Origin: Pseudoscleropodium purum
Taxonomy: Eukaryota; Streptophyta; Bryopsida; Hypnales; Brachytheciaceae
NCBI GenBank assembly: GCA_963969395.1
Contig: OZ017802.1
Span: 5,458,501 to 5,522,500 of the forward strand
Reading direction: 5' to 3'
Length of the DNA stretch: 64,000 nucleotides
The notes under the pieces are model-generated. The model made no database searches. It was given only the letters and a program-made list of their open reading frames with translations, and had not been told where the DNA came from. A program made the position numbers and the translations under genes. Of this stretch, positions 36,351-48,592 are shown piece after piece; positions within the stretch are counted from its first letter, which is position 1, and the number at the start of each line of letters is the position of its first letter.

Positions 36351-36647
36351 CAGGGTTGACATGACGTTCGGACGTTCGGGACGTCCAGACGCGGACGCTG
36401 TGTCCGCAGTGTCTGCTAACATTCGCGTCCCGGCGGACGCAGCGTCCGCCTGTCCCCCGTCCGCCCAATTACGGCCGTTCGATCGACGCGCGAACTGATC
36501 TGGTCCGCATGATCTGGGCGTCCGCCTCGGGCCATCCGCCCCGTCCGTCCGCTTTCCGACGGCGGTCGGGACGCTGCGTCCGCTAGCGTCCGTGCGTCCG
36601 GAAAACGGACGCTATTTTGGGGCGGATGTTGACATTCATCAACCCTG
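36351..36647. mobile_element. GC-rich hAT-type MITE with 8-bp TSD
   Basis: Starts CAGGGTTGACATGACG, ends ATTCATCAACCCTG, with perfect 8-bp direct repeats TTTGTTTT at 36343-36350 and 36648-36655. Length 297 bp. Same internal GCGGACGC/GCGTCCGC words as the copy at 5175. It is a GC-rich island in AT-rich DNA because of this content alone. Confidence 0.9.
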
Positions 36648-36655
36648 TTTGTTTT

Positions 36656-38500
36656 TCTTGTCAACCTACTTTATTTTTTCTCCAGAATCCCTTTTACTTT
36701 AGAGATTGCCCTATACAAAATAGGGGGGATTTTTACATTTATCCTTGGTTGGGATAATAAGGGGTCAATCCACCCTCACCCTTCTATAGGATGAGAGCTC
36801 ACCACAACTATAGAAGTAGATGAATGAATGGTACATTTGCTACTTTTAGAATAGTGGTTGAGTGATCAATTGAGAGCAATTTGGATTTGAAAGTGAATTT
36901 GAAATTGGAATATGTGTACCCTAAAAATAAATGAAAATTCATGCACTAATTTAAAATTATTTTATTGTTCTATTAGAAGGGTAGGACTTAATAGATCAAT
37001 TTTGGGATGATATGCTTGAGAAATAGAATTCTATTGGCTAAATTGTCACCAAGGAGAAACGAAAATCAATACTTAGATTACTACTAATATTTGATCTTGA
37101 AAAATAAAAAAACATTTACATTTGTTTTAATATGTCTAATTTAGCTTTATTGATAAAAAAAATATTGAAAATATTTAAATAGTATGATCAATGGATCCTT
37201 AACTCTTAAAAGATTTCTCAAGTCCTTTTGGTTTTCTAGCTTATGAATGCCTAAAGTTCCTTCCCTATACCCTAGAAAATAGCTCTCTACTTGACTAGGA
37301 TCATTTTCTCCCTCCTTGGACAAGAAATTTAATGAGCTTGGCTACATGACAAATTTTAAACTCTATTATGATCATGAAGGTGATTGGATTGGAGGACATG
37401 AAGTTTGCAACAAATGCCTTTCCTTAACATTAGGAAGAGAAAGTTTGCATGGAAAGAGTTCCAAAATTCTAATCTTTCTATTGTTTGTTTGTTGCAAACT
37501 TTTCATTTTTTTTATTGTCTTGCCTTTGGAAGTTTGTGATCAAGAACTTAGGAAGTTCATTGAGAAGGTGAGGATATAAGGATAGAGGTCCACTAAGTAG
37601 CATAAAAGGAAATCATGTAAATCCAATAAATTCAACAATGTAGTGGTGGCATGATCAATAGGGCTTCGAAATTGGCATTTGTATAATGATGTTTTTCATG
37701 AAGAAATAGAAAGGTTGGTCTAGACTTTTGAGTCACAAGTGCTTGTTCAATCCTAATCAAGATAATCAAATTATTTTTGTATTAAATGCTCATAACACAT
37801 ATACAGTAGTATTAAGTAAAAATATTCAAACCCACATTAATTTCTAGTGAATATTTGTAAATTGGGTCTTTCAATCTGAAGTATTTGAACAATTAGAATG
37901 TTACCCATCTCAAGCTGATAGAGTAATTCTTAGTGGGGAGCATTTTTGATGTCTAAGTACTTTAGCCTTAAAAGACAAAGCCTATGACCGTATGAACAAC
38001 TTCAATATTTTTTGCTTTGCATACTCTATTTGTTACTAAGTATGAATGAAAATTTTTTAATTTTCTTTTTCAAATATAGAATCATATATTTTATGTGTGT
38101 TATAAGAAATTTAGAATTTTATGTAAAAATCTGAAATTACCATGATTTTTTCAAGTAAGAATGAAGAAAACTCATATCAAATGCAATATATGCTTGAAAA
38201 TTCTAAAATTTCCACCATAGGTACATATGATAGTGAAAAACACCATGGTGTAATCCAAATTTTTTGTATCATTCTATTATTAGGAATTCAATATTTTATA
38301 GTTATAGACCTAAAATTAAATAGCTATGAATAATTTAGTTTTATAACATTTTCAAATTTTCAAGTTGGATTAGAAATTAGACTTAGTAAAATTTATTTCA
38401 GTTTTTGAAATCAAATTTGAAAAGGATCACTATTTTGGCTAAAATTTAGGTTTAGATCAAGGAGGTGCAAATTGCCAAAATACACTAAAAAATATCTTTT
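36656..38500. other. AT-rich DNA, nothing recognised
   Basis: An 87-codon plus frame at 37316-37579 (ends with a hydrophobic stretch and CDQELRKFIEKVRI) is not recognised and may be chance. No element ends seen. Confidence 0.3.
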
Positions 38501-38504
38501 GTAA

Positions 38505-39230
38505 GGGTGATTGCAAGAAACACTTGTCCTTTTTCTGTCCCCTTGGTTCCTTAGAGGTGTTTTTCTTCATAACTTGTGCGGTTTAAGTCCATTTTAGGGT
38601 TGAAATTTGGAGGAGAGGTGCATGTTGTTGATATTGACATTCAGTAATTTTTTCAATTTTTTTAAAAATAATTTATTATTTTTAAAGTGACTCCAATTAA
38701 GTGTCTACCTTGGTTATTTTGGAGGTTCTCAGTCCTATTTAGGGACCAAAAATGAAATTTTGAAGCCAAGGTTTTGCCATGTTGTAGGTGGGCTAGCATC
38801 CTAAGACATCTAATGAGATTTTTGGCAAAGAACATAGTGTAAGCGTTGCACATGGGTTGAAAGTGGACATTGTTTGCACAAACACTATGAAAAGGAAAAA
38901 AAATTTATGATGATTTTTTTATTCACATGGGACCAAAAAAAATATTAGAAAAATTCATTTTTTTCTTTTCATTTTTTGAATTTTTTTACTATTTTCTAAA
39001 AATCAAATTCAAAAGCATCTATTTTCTTGTATTTTTCTAGGCCTCTTTTGTTGTGCATAACTTTTAGAGATAAATTTTTCTAGGTCTGAATGTTCTCCCA
39101 TATTCTATTATGAATGCTTTACAAATTATACATGTTTTATTGTATTTAAAAAAATTATTTCAAAAGTTACAATACTGCAAAAATAAGGCCATTTTGAGCC
39201 AAAAAAGACAAGTGTTTCTTGCAATCACCC
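38505..39230. mobile_element. 726-bp MITE with TAA duplications (PIF/Harbinger-like)
   Basis: Left end GGGTGATTGCAAGAAACACT (continuing TGTC) is matched exactly by the reverse complement of the right end, a perfect 24-bp inverted repeat. TAA flanks both sides (38502-38504 and 39231-39233). A 3-bp TAA/TTA duplication with GG-starting ends suggests PIF/Harbinger. No coding capacity. Confidence 0.85.
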
Positions 39231-39419
39231 TAATTCGTTCTTTAGCTTCTTCTTTTGTAAAGAAATCAATAATACCTCAATGATGAAGTTTAGACTAGCA
39301 TCTAATGCAAACACATCCAAAGAACAATCCCAAAACAATTGGATGAAAAGATGTCGTTCATCTTAATTTATTTGTTTAAAATCATCCAATTACCACTTTT
39401 TGATTCCATGGCCCTTTAA

Positions 39420-39915
39420 CCTTGGAACGCTTCAACATCCAATTTTTGGACAACAAACAAATTGAAATTTAGTTTTTTTTTTATTACTTCTTGGATGAAA
39501 GTCATCTAATTCATGGAGATACTTCATCAAGTTGTTGTCCTATCTAGTGGTTGTATTAAGTGTTACTAGAGTTCATATTTTTCTAAAAATATGTGGAAGT
39601 GTATCAAGCCAAAATTCCATTGACTTTAGTTCAAAACTGAATTTGCAAAAACAAGGTCATAGATTTGTAGAACATAAAAATTTCAAAAAATCACCATATC
39701 AAGAGAACCTCATTTCAAATCCATCCTAAAGTTTTACTCAAAAAACAATATTATTTTGCATGTAATTGAATTTAGAAGGAATTTAGAAATTTTTCTTTCA
39801 AAATTAATAGAAAATTATTAGTTGTAGCAATAGTAAATCTACCTATGCGAATGGAATCTAAAACTCAAAATCTAAAACTTTTTGGAAAAGGATCTAGACT
39901 TTAAAGGGTTCAAGG
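39420..39915. mobile_element. TTAA element (family I), 496 bp
   Basis: TTAA at 39416-39419 and 39916-39919. Left end CCTTGGAACGCTTCAAC, right end inverted CCTTGAACCCTTTAAAG. The ends are similar to the right end of family C. Single copy in the window. Confidence 0.55.
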
Positions 39916-39919
39916 TTAA

Positions 39920-42720
39920 AAAGTAGGTAGAGAGTGCTCATCATGTTGAAGAGCTTATAAAATTTTGTTTGTCAAATTTGTATCGTTTTAATTGAAATCT
40001 TGTCTCATAAATACCTCAAGGAACTTTATATCTTGTGTTGTTTCATGAAACAAAATTAGCTAATAAATTTTTTAAAAGTTCCCAAATAGGCTTTGATGGG
40101 TAAGCTTTATGAATTTTGAAAATCATGCGCTTAACACATGAAGATCTGGGGGTTTGGGCAAAGCACAAATTTCTTTTAAAATACAGGTTCTACAATTGTC
40201 TTCAAGTTTGTAAGTTTGCATTGGAAAAAACATGTTAAGTAAGTACCAAGATTACTAAATGGTCAGAATTTGAAATCATTCATAGATTTTTTTCAAGATA
40301 ATTTTGAAAATACACCATGAAACATTCACTAAGAATTCTATTTCTATTTTTTGCATATGATATTTCTTACAATCAACCAAAATTATAGCTTTAATTCACT
40401 TGTGATAAAAGGCATAACAATTTGATGATGAGAACATTGATATGGACTCATAATACTAATTTTATAACACTAGGCAAATATTGAACACTTTGTGCTATTT
40501 TTTTATACAAAACTTTTGGCTTTGGCAATCTTAGATCTAAATATAAAAATTGAAAGAGAACATCATCTAGTTTTCATTTTTTGTAAATTGAAAAAAATTA
40601 ATCTCTACATAAAAATGGTTGATCATCCATTTAGGAGGAAATTTGTTCTACCTATGTAATGTCTACCTATCTAACTTTTGATTCAATAGTGTAAAGTTTG
40701 TCCCTATTTTGTAGTTGAATACAATTCCATTACCCAAGGACCAACGGTGCTAGTATGTGAGCATGTAAGCTTTAAGCATGTACATAAGTAGATATACTAC
40801 AACCATTGAAGGTGCTTATAATATAAACACCTATAATATAGATATCTACATTATAGTTATACTATAATTGTAGAAGGTTTTAACTATATAGACACCTATA
40901 ACATATTTATATAGTCTTCAAGGCTCATACATGTGCTCATGCTCTTTAGTTCACATAATAGCAATCCTCACCCAAAGACTAATCACAATGTCTGCAAACT
41001 TACATGTGTGTAGAAAGGACATATAGAAAAGATTACCAAGACATTTAAGGATTGAGTTAAGTGCACCTAATTGTGACCCCTTTAACTATTTTTAAACCTT
41101 AAAGGACATGCCTTCTATGACCTAGGTAGTAATCAAAATTGCTCCAATTATTGAACCAATAGGTGCATTCTTGTTTTTACAATGAACAATGAAGTAATCC
41201 ATTGACCACTTGGCCTCAATGTTTGTCAAGGGTTAAACTAAATTACATATTCTTGCTTAAATTGTACTATCTCTATTCATGCCAAGAGCCTAGGGTTGAT
41301 TTTTGGTATACCTATTTTCAATAGTTTGAAATTTTGTAATATATTTATAAGGTGTCAAATACATAAGAAAAGAATCTTCAATATTCTATTGAATTCCAAC
41401 AAGATCCAACCAAAAAGTTAGGCAATAAGAATAATGTTCAATTGCTTATTTAGATGCATGTGATTGCTGGAGCGAATTCATTCCAAATTCCCTCATTTTG
41501 GCACTATAAGGAGGTTTATTTCCAATCAATTATGAGATGAGTAAGTAATCAAAAATGGCATATTATGATTGGGCTACATGACTTCCAATTTAGCAAGTGG
41601 CCTCTAGTAAAAAATAGGATGATCTATATGACTAATATGAGACAAATATAATCTTCACCTAGAAAATTCATGGTAATTTTGTTTAGGGAAAGAAAATTTT
41701 GAAAAATTATGGAATCCTTCCAAAATCTATTTTTGCACATAAGAAAAGTTTTCTATTCAACATAACTGGCTACACTCCAAATATGCTCAATCACTTAATC
41801 CTTACATGAAGTTGAAGACAAAAAGCGATCAATAGATGACATGACTATCTATGATAGAAATAAGGAATGCACTTACTTATTCAAGATTTGGAGCCATTAG
41901 AAGAGATTTAGCTACTCTAGAGAGTTGTAAATTCCCTCAATTTTCTAGAGTGTCAAAACTTGCCACAGTAGCTTTTTGACATGGCACAAAGATTGCCATG
42001 TCATATTAAAAAAATAGAATTGAAAATAGAATTAATTTTTTAAAAATGAACTATAAAAAATAATAATTTAAAAATATAATAATAATAATATTACAAAGTT
42101 GATAGGCCCCTCTACCATTTTCTATTTACTTGCCAAGCCATCCACAAGTTAGAGCAATCCCACAAGAGGCTTATGTATCTCCAAATTTGAAGTGTCAAAG
42201 CAATCAACCTTGACTGGATACAGATGAGATCTCGCCAATTCTGCAAACAAGCCTCTAGATATAGAACTCACCCAATGTTTTACAAAATTCTGTATAATTT
42301 AGGGATATAGAACTTGGAAGCAAATTGGTGCTAGGAGTTTCTGCATCTCTATCTACATTTGAGGTCCTCTCTCTAAATTTTTAGGGATACCTAATTAGTT
42401 GGTGGGGATGTTCTTAGAGCACCATTTTCATCAATTGTTGGTCACGTTTTCAAATTTGGACCTCAAAGTTGCAAAGCTGCTATTGGCATTTAGTAAATCA
42501 GCCTATGATAGGCAAAAAGATAACTTTCCTCTATTGGCATTGTTGAAAAATTTTAAACTTTTTTCTGCATAAAGACAAATGTGAGAAATAGGAAGAGCAA
42601 TTGAAATTTTTTCCAACAAAGTATGAATTTGTTATAAATTTTTGAAGTGTTATATTCAATTAGCCCCAAAGAATCTCTAGACTATCAACAAACCAACAAA
42701 AAGTGTATCCATGATGATCA
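39920..42720. other. AT-rich DNA, nothing recognised
   Basis: Contains the repeat fragment 41670-41745 (partner near 27185) and TGACATGGCAC/GCCATGTCA words near 41980. No gene, no paired element ends. Confidence 0.35.
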
Positions 42721-44345
42721 TCTTACTCACCTAATGACATGCTCCTATCCCCTTGGGATGCTTGAAGCATCTTAGTGAGCAAGGGGGACCTTGGTGGTGA
42801 CTCCTCAAGCCTTGCAATAGACTAAGAAGGGAGTTTTGAGACACTCCTGAGTAAACAGGGCACAATAACATCCTGGATTTGAAGGTTATCGTAAAGTATC
42901 ATACATTCTTGGAAAGCTCTTGAGAAGATGCACCTAAACGTATAAAGAACATGTGATTTGAACTAGTTGGCTAGAAGTTATGGCCGTTTAAAGTTAAGGG
43001 TGTCTCGGTGCCACCGAGACACTTTAGGCCTAAGAGTAAGGGGTTCCCAAGGATTTGTTCAAGGAAGTATGGCATGTAGCATATCATTGGAAAGCTAAGA
43101 ATAAAAAGATGATAGAATGACAAACATTATCAGGTTCTAAGTTATGAGTCAAAAGTTATGGCCAAGAGAAGGGCCGTGGTGAAGGCGTGACGCCTTCCTC
43201 GGTGAACCCGAATCTTTGAAGGGCCATAACTTTGTGAGAACTTGTTCGAATGGAATAAATGAATAGTCCATCAGCATCTACTTGTTGTTGATATATTTAA
43301 AATGGGCTTACATGTGAATTTGGAGCTTTGAGCACAGAATTAAACTGTTTGGAAGTTCGGGAGTCCAAATGGTGAGGAAACTAACGGAGTTTGGGTTGGA
43401 TTTTGGTGGTCTTTCCAAACCCAAGGTGGGTTGGGTACCCCTTTGACATAAAAAGGGGGGGGGCTGCCAAATCCCACATAAAATATTATAAGAGGGATTG
43501 GTCTCTTTCCTCACTCACTCTTGAAGCCTTGGTAGGTCTTGATGAATCTCGGTGATTCAAAGTTGGAGGTGAGACTTCACCACCGGCTTCAAAGCACCAT
43601 AGGGCACTTGTGTGAAGTGTCCCGTGGCACTGATTGGGATGGAACCCTACCTCAAACTAGCCCACATTCCATGTATCATGAGTGTAAACTCTTGATTAAC
43701 AATGTCCAAAGAGTAGCAAATACACTAAGGACTAGTTTGGGATAGGGTGTCTCTCAAGGGCGGTGAGGACCGTGGTGAGTAGTACTACCACGGTCCTTAG
43801 CACTCCAAAATGAAGCTCTACCCCATGTCACCAAGTAGCATACCCGGTGTCACGTGGAGAGTGTGTGTTAGAGTTTCGGTGGCTGGGACTTAGCAAAATA
43901 AATTGGAAATGGGGACTAACACTGTGGATGCATGACATGTACAGTGTTAGCTAGTTGTGGCTTAAGCAAGGTTGAAAACAAAGCATGGTGAACCCATTGA
44001 GTAGTGAAGTGTGTTTTGGGCTGCTACACCTAAAATAGTCATGATATTTCCTAAAGTGGCTACAATATGAAAGTCTAAAAAAGTCACTTCTTGTGATGAA
44101 TTTACACTCAAAAGGTGGAAGTTCCTACAATAGTCTCTAAGCACTCCATCACCATCATTCAATACATTGATTGTAGCCACTAACTCAATTTGATGTAGCC
44201 CAAATTTAAATTATTTAGAAAAGTCTGTTATGGGTTGATGCAAGATTGTAATGGGTCATTTCCTATTATAGGTGTTTATCTTGGGCCTTTTGTTTGTTAT
44301 AGGCTAGTTTATCTTATATGATAGAGGTGGAGAGCTTTTCTCTAT
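42721..44345. other. GC-balanced 1.6-kb segment with four perfect hairpins
   Basis: No gene recognised. It holds four perfect stems within 1.05 kb: 42749-42755/42780-42786, 43000-43010/43012-43022, 43181-43187/43191-43197 and 43766-43776/43787-43797. The words AAAGTTATGGCC recur at 42975, 43153 and, inverted, at 43217. The right part (44190-44345) has the T-rich look of an LTR end, but no TG...CA borders, primer site or second LTR were found. Confidence 0.4.
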
Positions 44346-44399
44346 GTATTATCTTCTATAATAATTTTATGCAATGTTTATTTGACAATGCACTGAAAA

Positions 44400-44745
44400 G
44401 AGGTGTACCACCTTGGTTTGCAATAGTTGCCCCCCACCCCTCTCTCAAAAAATTTACAGGCCATTGATTTTTGTAAAAAAAAATGCTTACCCTCAAAATT
44501 GCCATTGATTTCTCAAAAAACCATAAGCTGTTGATCTTGTGAGATTTAATTTGAGCCGTCCAAATATGAAATATTGGATATGGATACAATACTACATACA
44601 AATACGTATTGAATATGAACATGGATACAATACTGCATTCAAATATATATTGAATACAAAATACAAATACAATACTAGATATGGATATGGAATGAATTGT
44701 CCCATATTGATTGTCAAACAAGTAGGTTTCTAAATTACAAGAGGG
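44400..44745. repeat. GATATGGATAC-type repeat (partner at 20760)
   Basis: Order of blocks: CCCCCCACCCC, TTGATCTTGTGAGATTTAA, irregular ATATGGATACAATAC units, GTCCCATATTGATTGTC. The 141-codon minus frame over it (44356-44781) is a repeat by-product. Confidence 0.55.
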
Positions 44746-45487
44746 GGAGGGGTGATTGGAATTAAAATTTTCAAAATCCAAAATTTCAAAATTTCAATGT
44801 ATTGTGACATAGTGTCACAATGCATTGAAAAGTGACAATAATTGTCAAACTCACTATGTAGAAGAAAAGAGAGTAAAAACCCAATCATGTTTTGAGATTC
44901 ATGCAAATTAACCATGGGAATAAATTTTTAATCATTTTTTATTCAAATATGAATCAACATGTCTTCTAAAAGACATGACTTTTTTAAGATATTTTTGTGG
45001 AAATTTGAAATCATCATGAATTTTTAAATAAAAAATAGAAATAATTTCAAATATAAAGTTCGCTTTAAGAATTAAGTTTTTATCAATATGTGTATACAAT
45101 AGTATAAAACACCATGGAATAAAACAAATTTTTGTCTCCTGAAGTTAGAAGTCTAGGAGACCATGGTAATAAGTCCAAAGGTCAAATTGCAATAAAATAT
45201 TCAAGTTTAGGAATTTCAAATTTCCATATTAGAAAAATAAATAAATTTGATGAACATCATTTCATTAGTTGAACTCAAATTCAAAAATGACCATTTCATG
45301 AGTAAAATCCATATCAACACTAATAGAAAGGGTGGTCCTTAGACACTAAAAAATAGTGCTAGAGCCTATTCAAGGCCCACCTAGCTTCATGCCAATTTAG
45401 GCTTTGCCCACCACCAACAGATACTATTCATTGGTGCCCAAAGACAACCTTTCTACTAGTGCACAAGCAAGGGGCTAAAAAATTAAA

Positions 45488-46413
45488 CCCCTAAAGGTTG
45501 AAGACTATGTTTTCACCAAAAACACTCAAGAACTATCATTTTTTATACAAGCACCAAATTTTAAATGAAAACATTTTTGGACACATGTAACTACAAGAGC
45601 TTATAGTAAACTAGTTTGAAAAGATGTGGAAAAAATTTCAGAATTTTCTACTGTGCAGATTACAAGATATTAATGTTTGAAGTGACAAAAATCATTTTGG
45701 GGGGCTTGTAAAAATATGGGCAATTGCACTTCACAAGCTCACATTTGTATGAAAAATTTCCAAAATGGTGGAACCTCATTGGATTTGTTTTTCAAGGCAA
45801 GTTGTCTACATGCTTGAAATTTTTTATATCATTTGAAATTGCACAACATTCAGGAAAAAAATAGTAAGTGGAAAGATGTACAAAGTGATTCAAAACACTA
45901 AATTGTTAAGAATTTAATAATAAAACTGAAAAATTCCAATTCCAATAGTGGTAATGTAGTAATAAACAATCTACATCATATGTTTTTATTTTTTTCAAAA
46001 AACATTAAAAATTGAGTTAAATAAAGGACTCCAAAGGTTAATTTCAAGTAGGGAATCCATAACTACCTTGAAACTAAAATACCTCATAACTTTCATCTCG
46101 TAAATCAAAATAGAATAATTTAAAATTTTTCGACATACATATAAATCTAAAAAATTAATTTCAAATTTTTTATTTTTGAAAGAACTAATTTTTTAAGAAA
46201 TTTTTGGGTTGCCCATCGTATATTGAAAATTACATATCATGCAATAATTTTTAAACCATGTAGTCAAAAGTTATGAAAATTGTTGGGTCTTAGAGCTACT
46301 CTTTAGGCACATGTTGTGTAAAAATTTTAGCAAAAAAAAATAAAAGCTCCATTTGTAGTGAACTGCCCAAAATTGCTATGTTGCCAAAAAAATACAATTT
46401 TGACCTTTAGGGG
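45488..46413 (-). mobile_element. TTAA element family B, 926 bp
   Basis: TTAA at 45483-45486 (one extra A) and 46414-46417. Left end CCCCTAAAGGTTGAAG, right end inverted CCCCTAAAGGTC. Body aligns with 60339-61284 in reverse orientation. Confidence 0.85.
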
Positions 46414-46417
46414 TTAA

Positions 46418-47787
46418 TACACAATACTTAGAGTGATATATAGAATAAATATCTTTTTTGTAAACATTAATAATACCATAATGAGGGAATTTTCAACATC
46501 ATCCATTTATCAAATGTATACAAGAAATTCTTTTGAAATATCAAATGAGAAAGCATTTGTTTTCTGTCCTTAGGATCCTTGAAGTCATCTACAAGACACA
46601 TCTACTCATTTTTAAGTTATGAATTTGTTTGTTTCAAATCGCACTTTGAGTTTAAAAGGATAAATTATATCGGAAAATTATTTATGTAATTAAAAAAAAG
46701 AGGAAGAACTCAAGTCAAGTATGATCCAAGATTCTAATTGGGTCAATTTTACCATCTAAATGACATGGGTAAAAATAGTGAGTATTATCTTCAATGCCTC
46801 ATTTTAGGTGAGTAATTTGTCTAATCATGTCTTCTATTCCAATTTAACTACATTTAAGGGAAACATTAATGTGCAACTATATCACATCATACAAGCTGCA
46901 AAATTTTTATGATTACTCAAAAAAAAAATAGAGTTAAAGACATTAAAGGAAATTTCCATTATCATTTGAACTTTTAAACTTATAGTTCCTAGCATTCATT
47001 ACCCTTGAGAACTTTGGTTTATTGAAGAAAAAAAAATTATTAGCAAATCTTGGTAAGAATATATGACTACAAGATAATATAAAGCTAGTCAATTTTTTTG
47101 AAAGGAAGCAAAATGTAGTAACCAAATTTTCTACAAAGTTTATTTATAATAAAACTTATGCCTCCAAATTTTTTTTTTTTTTTCAACTTGTCCAACTAGC
47201 ACTTAGCACATGCTCTAGTTTCCATTCAAAAGGCATGTAGATACCTAAAATCATTATTTTTTCTACTATACATAAGTTTATTACATTAATAAGGAAAACA
47301 TATTTTAGTTGGCAAATGATAGGAGATTTCAATGTATAAAAGAATGCATAATTTGGATATTGTATTCAAAATTTATGAGGGCCAATTCTATTTTAAAAGA
47401 TGTTTTTAAATCATTTCTTCAAGGATAGGTACATATTAATTTAGGAAATGTATACAATTTGAGCATCTAACTAAATGGTGCTTTAGGCACTTTGGTAATT
47501 TTCAATGTCATTAACTTATGACCACCAAAAATCATCACTTGAAATAAATACATTGAACATATCATGGTTGTGACTCTAGGTAATTCTAGATCAAAGGGCA
47601 TAAAGATCCTTTGCATTGATAAAAGCTAGTGCATGCAAAGAAATTTGAATAGGACCTTATTCAAAAAGTGAGCTAGTACTATACAAGTAGAGCTTCTTAT
47701 ATCAAATCCTCAAACACAAGCATTTTCAATATATATAGTGATTGGTTGAACTTCAATGCATCGAAGTTCAATGTTAGGTGAGCTAGG
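46418..47787. other. AT-rich DNA, nothing recognised
   Basis: Short frames and a T-run near 47168. No gene or paired ends. Confidence 0.35.
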
Positions 47788-47791
47788 TCAA

Positions 47792-48419
47792 TTCCTAAAT
47801 GCCCAATGGATGGCCTTCTCTGAGCTTCCTTGAGTTTGACCTCAAAGAATTAATCAATATTTTTGGAATTGTAACCATACAAATTCAAACTAGAAGTGTT
47901 ATTGGTCACATAGGAAAATAAAACACAATATTATCAATTATAGATTGAAAGATTATAATGCTTAATCATGAAGGTGTTCAAATTGTGAAAGTAATTTGAA
48001 GTATATCAATCTTTTTTTTACATGTCAAATCTTCAATTGAGGCCATGAAGCAAATATTAGGTTAAAGGATATAACATGCATAACTATAATTAATTTACAA
48101 TTTCTCAAAAACTATTCTACAATTTTTTTTATAAATTTCTAATGTGTTTTCTCTTTTGAGATCCAATGTATTTGAGGCTCATTTCCAAAAGCCCTTCAAC
48201 TCTAGAAAATCAAGATTTGCAATGAAATTTTTTACAAAAAATCTTGTGTAAAAAAATCATAAACAATTCTTTTCAAAATCTAATAGTTGGTACTAAAAAT
48301 AGACTTTCAAAGATACTCAACTAAAAAAAAGTAATTCCAAAAATAATACTTTCACAAGATTTCCTTTAATTTCAAACTTTTGTCAACAATACAATGTGGT
48401 AACTTTGGGCATATAGGGG
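47792..48419 (+). mobile_element. TTAA element family A, 628 bp
   Basis: Decayed flank TCAA, left end TTCCTAAATGCCCAATGG, right end ATATAGGGG then TTTA. Body aligns with 9925-10570, including TATAGATTGAAAGATTATAA. Confidence 0.7.
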
Positions 48420-48563
48420 TTTAGCTCCAAAAAAGTTGTAATAATCCATTCTACATGAACCGAAGTCTCATAAAAGCTAAGCCAACATCGAATTACAATA
48501 GGAGCTTGGGTAATTTCCGTAACAGTTTAGCAAGTTCGCTGAAAATAGGGTTAAGGTTTAGGA

Positions 48564-48592
48564 TTTAGGGTTAGGGTTAGGGTTAGGGTTTA
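48564..48592. repeat. Interstitial telomere-like repeat
   Basis: One TTTAGGG followed by three TTAGGG units and a TTTAAGG. Units are mixed between the plant type (TTTAGGG) and the TTAGGG type. Too short to be a telomere. Confidence 0.85.

Noticed and set aside
36416..36664. 82-codon minus-strand frame
   Set aside because: Crosses the right border of the hAT-type MITE; compositional artefact.
44356..44781. 141-codon minus-strand frame
   Set aside because: Lies on the ATATGGATAC repeat; residues such as repeated I/Y/F reflect the repeat unit.
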